This document shows positions 5,678 through 7,114 of a DNA stretch of 7,114 bases, in pieces. The notes under the pieces were generated by a model. That model searched no databases. It saw only the letters and a list, made by a program, of their open reading frames with translations, and was not told the origin of the DNA. Numbering within the stretch: the stretch's first letter is position 1; each line of letters begins with the position of its first letter. Made by a program: the position numbers and the translations under genes. The DNA comes from Lachnospiraceae bacterium UBA7188 (GTDB lineage Bacteria; Bacillota; Clostridia; Lachnospirales; Lachnospiraceae), in NCBI GenBank assembly GCA_002490995.1, contig DKVC01000141.1, positions 1-7,114 of the forward strand, read 5' to 3'.

Positions 5678-5919
5678 TTTCTTACCGTCCGTTGCCTTTT
5701 CTGTTTTCCCCGTTCCGGATATGCTCAGCCCCAAAAGGTGCTGCTTCTTCTTCTGAGTCCAATATCCGTACACCGAAAACACACTATATTCTGCCACAAT
5801 AAATATCACTATCACGTCTGACAGCCCACTCTTGAAAAATTTAACAGGGGAAATAACCTTTCAGACGAAATCCCGAAAGCAATGCCCCGGCCAGTCCAAT
5901 CATAAAAATAAAAAAGAGG
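5678..5919 (-). other. 242-bp spacer between the NYN-LOTUS gene and rarA
   Basis: No standard gene, convincing promoter or terminator was found. T-rich stretches follow the NYN stop codon (5916-5900) but without a stable stem before them. Two hydrophobic reading-frame fragments occur on the minus strand: a 20-codon ATG frame (5903-5841) and, one frame over, the open stretch that continues in frame into rarA. They may be remnants of a small membrane protein gene, or chance. Confidence 0.4.
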
Positions 5920-6957
5920 TTACTTCTTCAGGGACACTTCATTCTCATGGACCGTGACGGAGCTTAAGCTGCGCAGGAAGCTGGAAATCCGGTTATATCC
6001 GAACTGCTTGAAATCCAGCTGCTTATATTTCTTATGCAGCTCGTCGTTCAGGCTGGCCAGATTCTCCACCATACCTCCGTTTTTCTCGATCATACGGCAG
6101 ATTTCCCGTTCCAGCTCCTCCTTGGTGAGATTGGAACGGCGCTCCACATAATACTGATTGCTGATTTTTTTCACATGAAGGTCAGGAAGCTCCTGATCTA
6201 TCATGGTACTCAGCTTATAGTATCCGTAATTACGTACGTCAAAGTCCGTGAATTTATCATTCAGCCGATTGCCTACCCGGGCAAGATCCACCTGCCTTCC
6301 GCCGCTTTCATTGATGAGGGTCAGTATCACCTGACGCACATCCGCAATGGAGGTCACGTTCTGTTCCTCGGCGGATACGGCATCCTGGCTGCCGGCATAC
6401 TCCCCTGCCCTGCCATGCTTTTCGTCCTGAGTATTCCTTACATCCTGGGAATTCCTTGCACTCATGGCAATCTCTTCGTCCATGTTCTGCTCTGCCACCA
6501 GGTTCAGATGGATGAATTTATTACAGGCCCTGGTCAGCGCCAGGGGGGTCTTGGATTCGCCCATGCCCAGCACGAACATATTCTCCTCCCTAAGCCGCAT
6601 GGCAAGCCGGGTAAAATCGCTGTCGCTGGTGACCAGGCAGAACCCCTGTACCTTATTTTTATAGAGAATGTCCATAGCATCAATGACCATCGCCATATCC
6701 GTGGCATTTTTTCCTGTGGTGTAGGAAAACTGCTGTACCGGCATAATGGAATGCTCCAGGAGCAGCCCCTCGGACCAGCCGTTTCCCTTTGACCAGTTGC
6801 CGTAGATACGGCGATAGCTGGTCAGACCATATTTCTCCAGCTCCTCGAATATGGTAACCGCGTATTTTGAACTGATATTATCCGCATCAATCAGTACTGC
6901 AAACTGCATTTTTTCATTGGCCATTGATTCCATGATTTCTTCCATATTATTCTCCAT
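5920..6957 (-). CDS. NYN domain ribonuclease-like protein with two OST-HTH/LOTUS domains
   Basis: The 345 residues combine an N-terminal NYN (PIN-like, LabA/DUF88) domain, about 18-155, with two OST-HTH/LOTUS domains, about 203-273 and 278-339, joined by a charged, Gln/Ser/Asn-rich linker (157-202). NYN motifs: VLIDADNIS (21-29; D24, D26), GKNATDMAMVIDAMD (82-96; D87) and LVTSDSDF (108-115; D112, D114), the acidic set expected for metal-dependent RNA cleavage. Each LOTUS unit shows the GG, FGY/YGY and hydrophobic helix pattern (NYGYYKLSTMI 243-253, QFGYNRISSFL 318-328). The order resembles animal MARF1, an RNA-degrading protein, so RNA binding and cleavage is a reasonable but untested inference. 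ATG 6957 has little ribosome binding site; ATG 6945, four codons on, has GGAG 6 nt upstream and may be the true start. It has its own promoter and leads toward rarA. Confidence 0.92.
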   Translation of the reverse strand: MENNMEEIMESMANEKMQFAVLIDADNISSKYAVTIFEELEKYGLTSYRRIYGNWSKGNGWSEGLLLEHSIMPVQQFSYTTGKNATDMAMVIDAMDILYKNKVQGFCLVTSDSDFTRLAMRLREENMFVLGMGESKTPLALTRACNKFIHLNLVAEQNMDEEIAMSARNSQDVRNTQDEKHGRAGEYAGSQDAVSAEEQNVTSIADVRQVILTLINESGGRQVDLARVGNRLNDKFTDFDVRNYGYYKLSTMIDQELPDLHVKKISNQYYVERRSNLTKEELEREICRMIEKNGGMVENLASLNDELHKKYKQLDFKQFGYNRISSFLRSLSSVTVHENEVSLKK

Positions 6958-6985
6958 TCTTGTTTTATCTGCAAATTATGGATAA

Positions 6986-6994
6986 ATTATAACA
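6986..6994 (-). promoter_or_regulatory. Extended -10 promoter of the NYN-LOTUS gene
   Basis: TGTTATAAT at 6994-6986 on the minus strand is a perfect TATAAT with the extended TGn motif. The 17-nt-spaced -35 (TAGGAA) is poor, as is common with extended -10 promoters. The predicted start near 6979 leaves a leader of 22-34 nt depending on the start codon. Confidence 0.7.
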
Positions 6995-7065
6995 CATCTT
7001 CCAGATTTTTCCTATCTTTTTCTTCCCGCCGAAAATTCGACCCTCCATCCACTTTACACATAGCA

Positions 7066-7081
7066 GCCGGCGAAATCCGGC
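7066..7081. other. Short GC-rich hairpin in the right flank
   Basis: GCCGG (7066-7070) and CCGGC (7077-7081) enclose CGAAAT. There is no clear T tract on either strand, so it is not a convincing terminator. The hairpin lies inside a loose direct repeat in which 7027-7054 resembles 7068-7095. No gene is seen in 6995-7114. Confidence 0.45.
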
Positions 7082-7093
7082 CTTCCATTCGTT

Positions 7094-7112
7094 TTAGGAA
7101 TTGTCGGAAAAT
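7094..7112. repeat. Right copy of the 19-bp terminal inverted repeat
   Basis: TTAGGAATTGTCGGAAAAT is the exact reverse complement of 1-19. Only two bases (AA) follow it, so the repeat probably continues beyond the window. It lies about 100 bp upstream of the NYN-LOTUS promoter and does not interrupt a recognisable gene. Confidence 0.75.
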
Positions 7113-7114
7113 AA

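Noticed and set aside
5678..5815. Hydrophobic N-terminal extension of RarA from a GTG at 5815
   Set aside because: It is absent from the RarA family and has no ribosome binding site; it would anchor a cytosolic DNA-acting enzyme in the membrane.
7021..7114. Terminator in the right flank from the GCCGG hairpin
   Set aside because: No T tract follows on either strand and no gene ends there within the window.

Overview
The window carries ordinary chromosomal genes of a Gram-positive anaerobe, most likely a Lachnospiraceae-type clostridium. This rests on the order NYN/LOTUS gene, rarA, DUF4364 gene, rho, rpmE, DUF1385 gene, on AGGAGG-type ribosome binding sites, and on a Rho with a long Ala/Pro/Gln-rich N-terminal insertion. 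Base composition is mixed, roughly half G+C by eye. Six protein genes are supported; no RNA gene, CRISPR array, transposase or phage gene was found.

Layout from left to right. Positions 1-154 have no gene. They hold one copy of a 19-bp sequence (1-19) and a terminator-like hairpin at the end of the DUF1385 gene. A DUF1385 membrane protein (155-1114, minus) is separated from rpmE (1392-1592, minus) by a 277-bp spacer. That spacer holds the rpmE terminator plus a structured repeat: two 42-bp direct copies 120 bp apart around a long imperfect hairpin. rho (1715-3391, minus) ends 8 bp before the rpmE -35 box. rho and rpmE can therefore be read together, with a strong extra promoter for rpmE and one shared terminator. 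A 296-bp divergent spacer carries promoters for rho and for a DUF4364 winged-helix gene (3688-4206, plus), and two short palindromes. The DUF4364 gene converges on rarA (4331-5677, minus) across a pyrimidine-rich, repetitive 124-bp spacer with no recognisable intrinsic terminator. A gene with an NYN ribonuclease domain and two OST-HTH/LOTUS domains (5920-6957, minus) lies upstream of rarA. The right flank (6958-7114) holds its promoter, a small hairpin and the second, inverted copy of the 19-bp sequence.

Functionally this is an information-processing neighbourhood: transcription termination (Rho), ribosome composition and zinc binding (L31), replication-fork maintenance (RarA), probable RNA cleavage or binding (NYN-LOTUS), one probable DNA-binding regulator (DUF4364) and a membrane protein of unknown biochemical role (DUF1385). 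The observations most worth following are the perfect 19-bp inverted match lying at both edges of the window, the palindrome over the rho promoter beside a divergent regulator-like gene, the composite repeat between rpmE and the DUF1385 gene, and the bacterial NYN plus double-LOTUS architecture. I saw no clear sign of a wholly new system.
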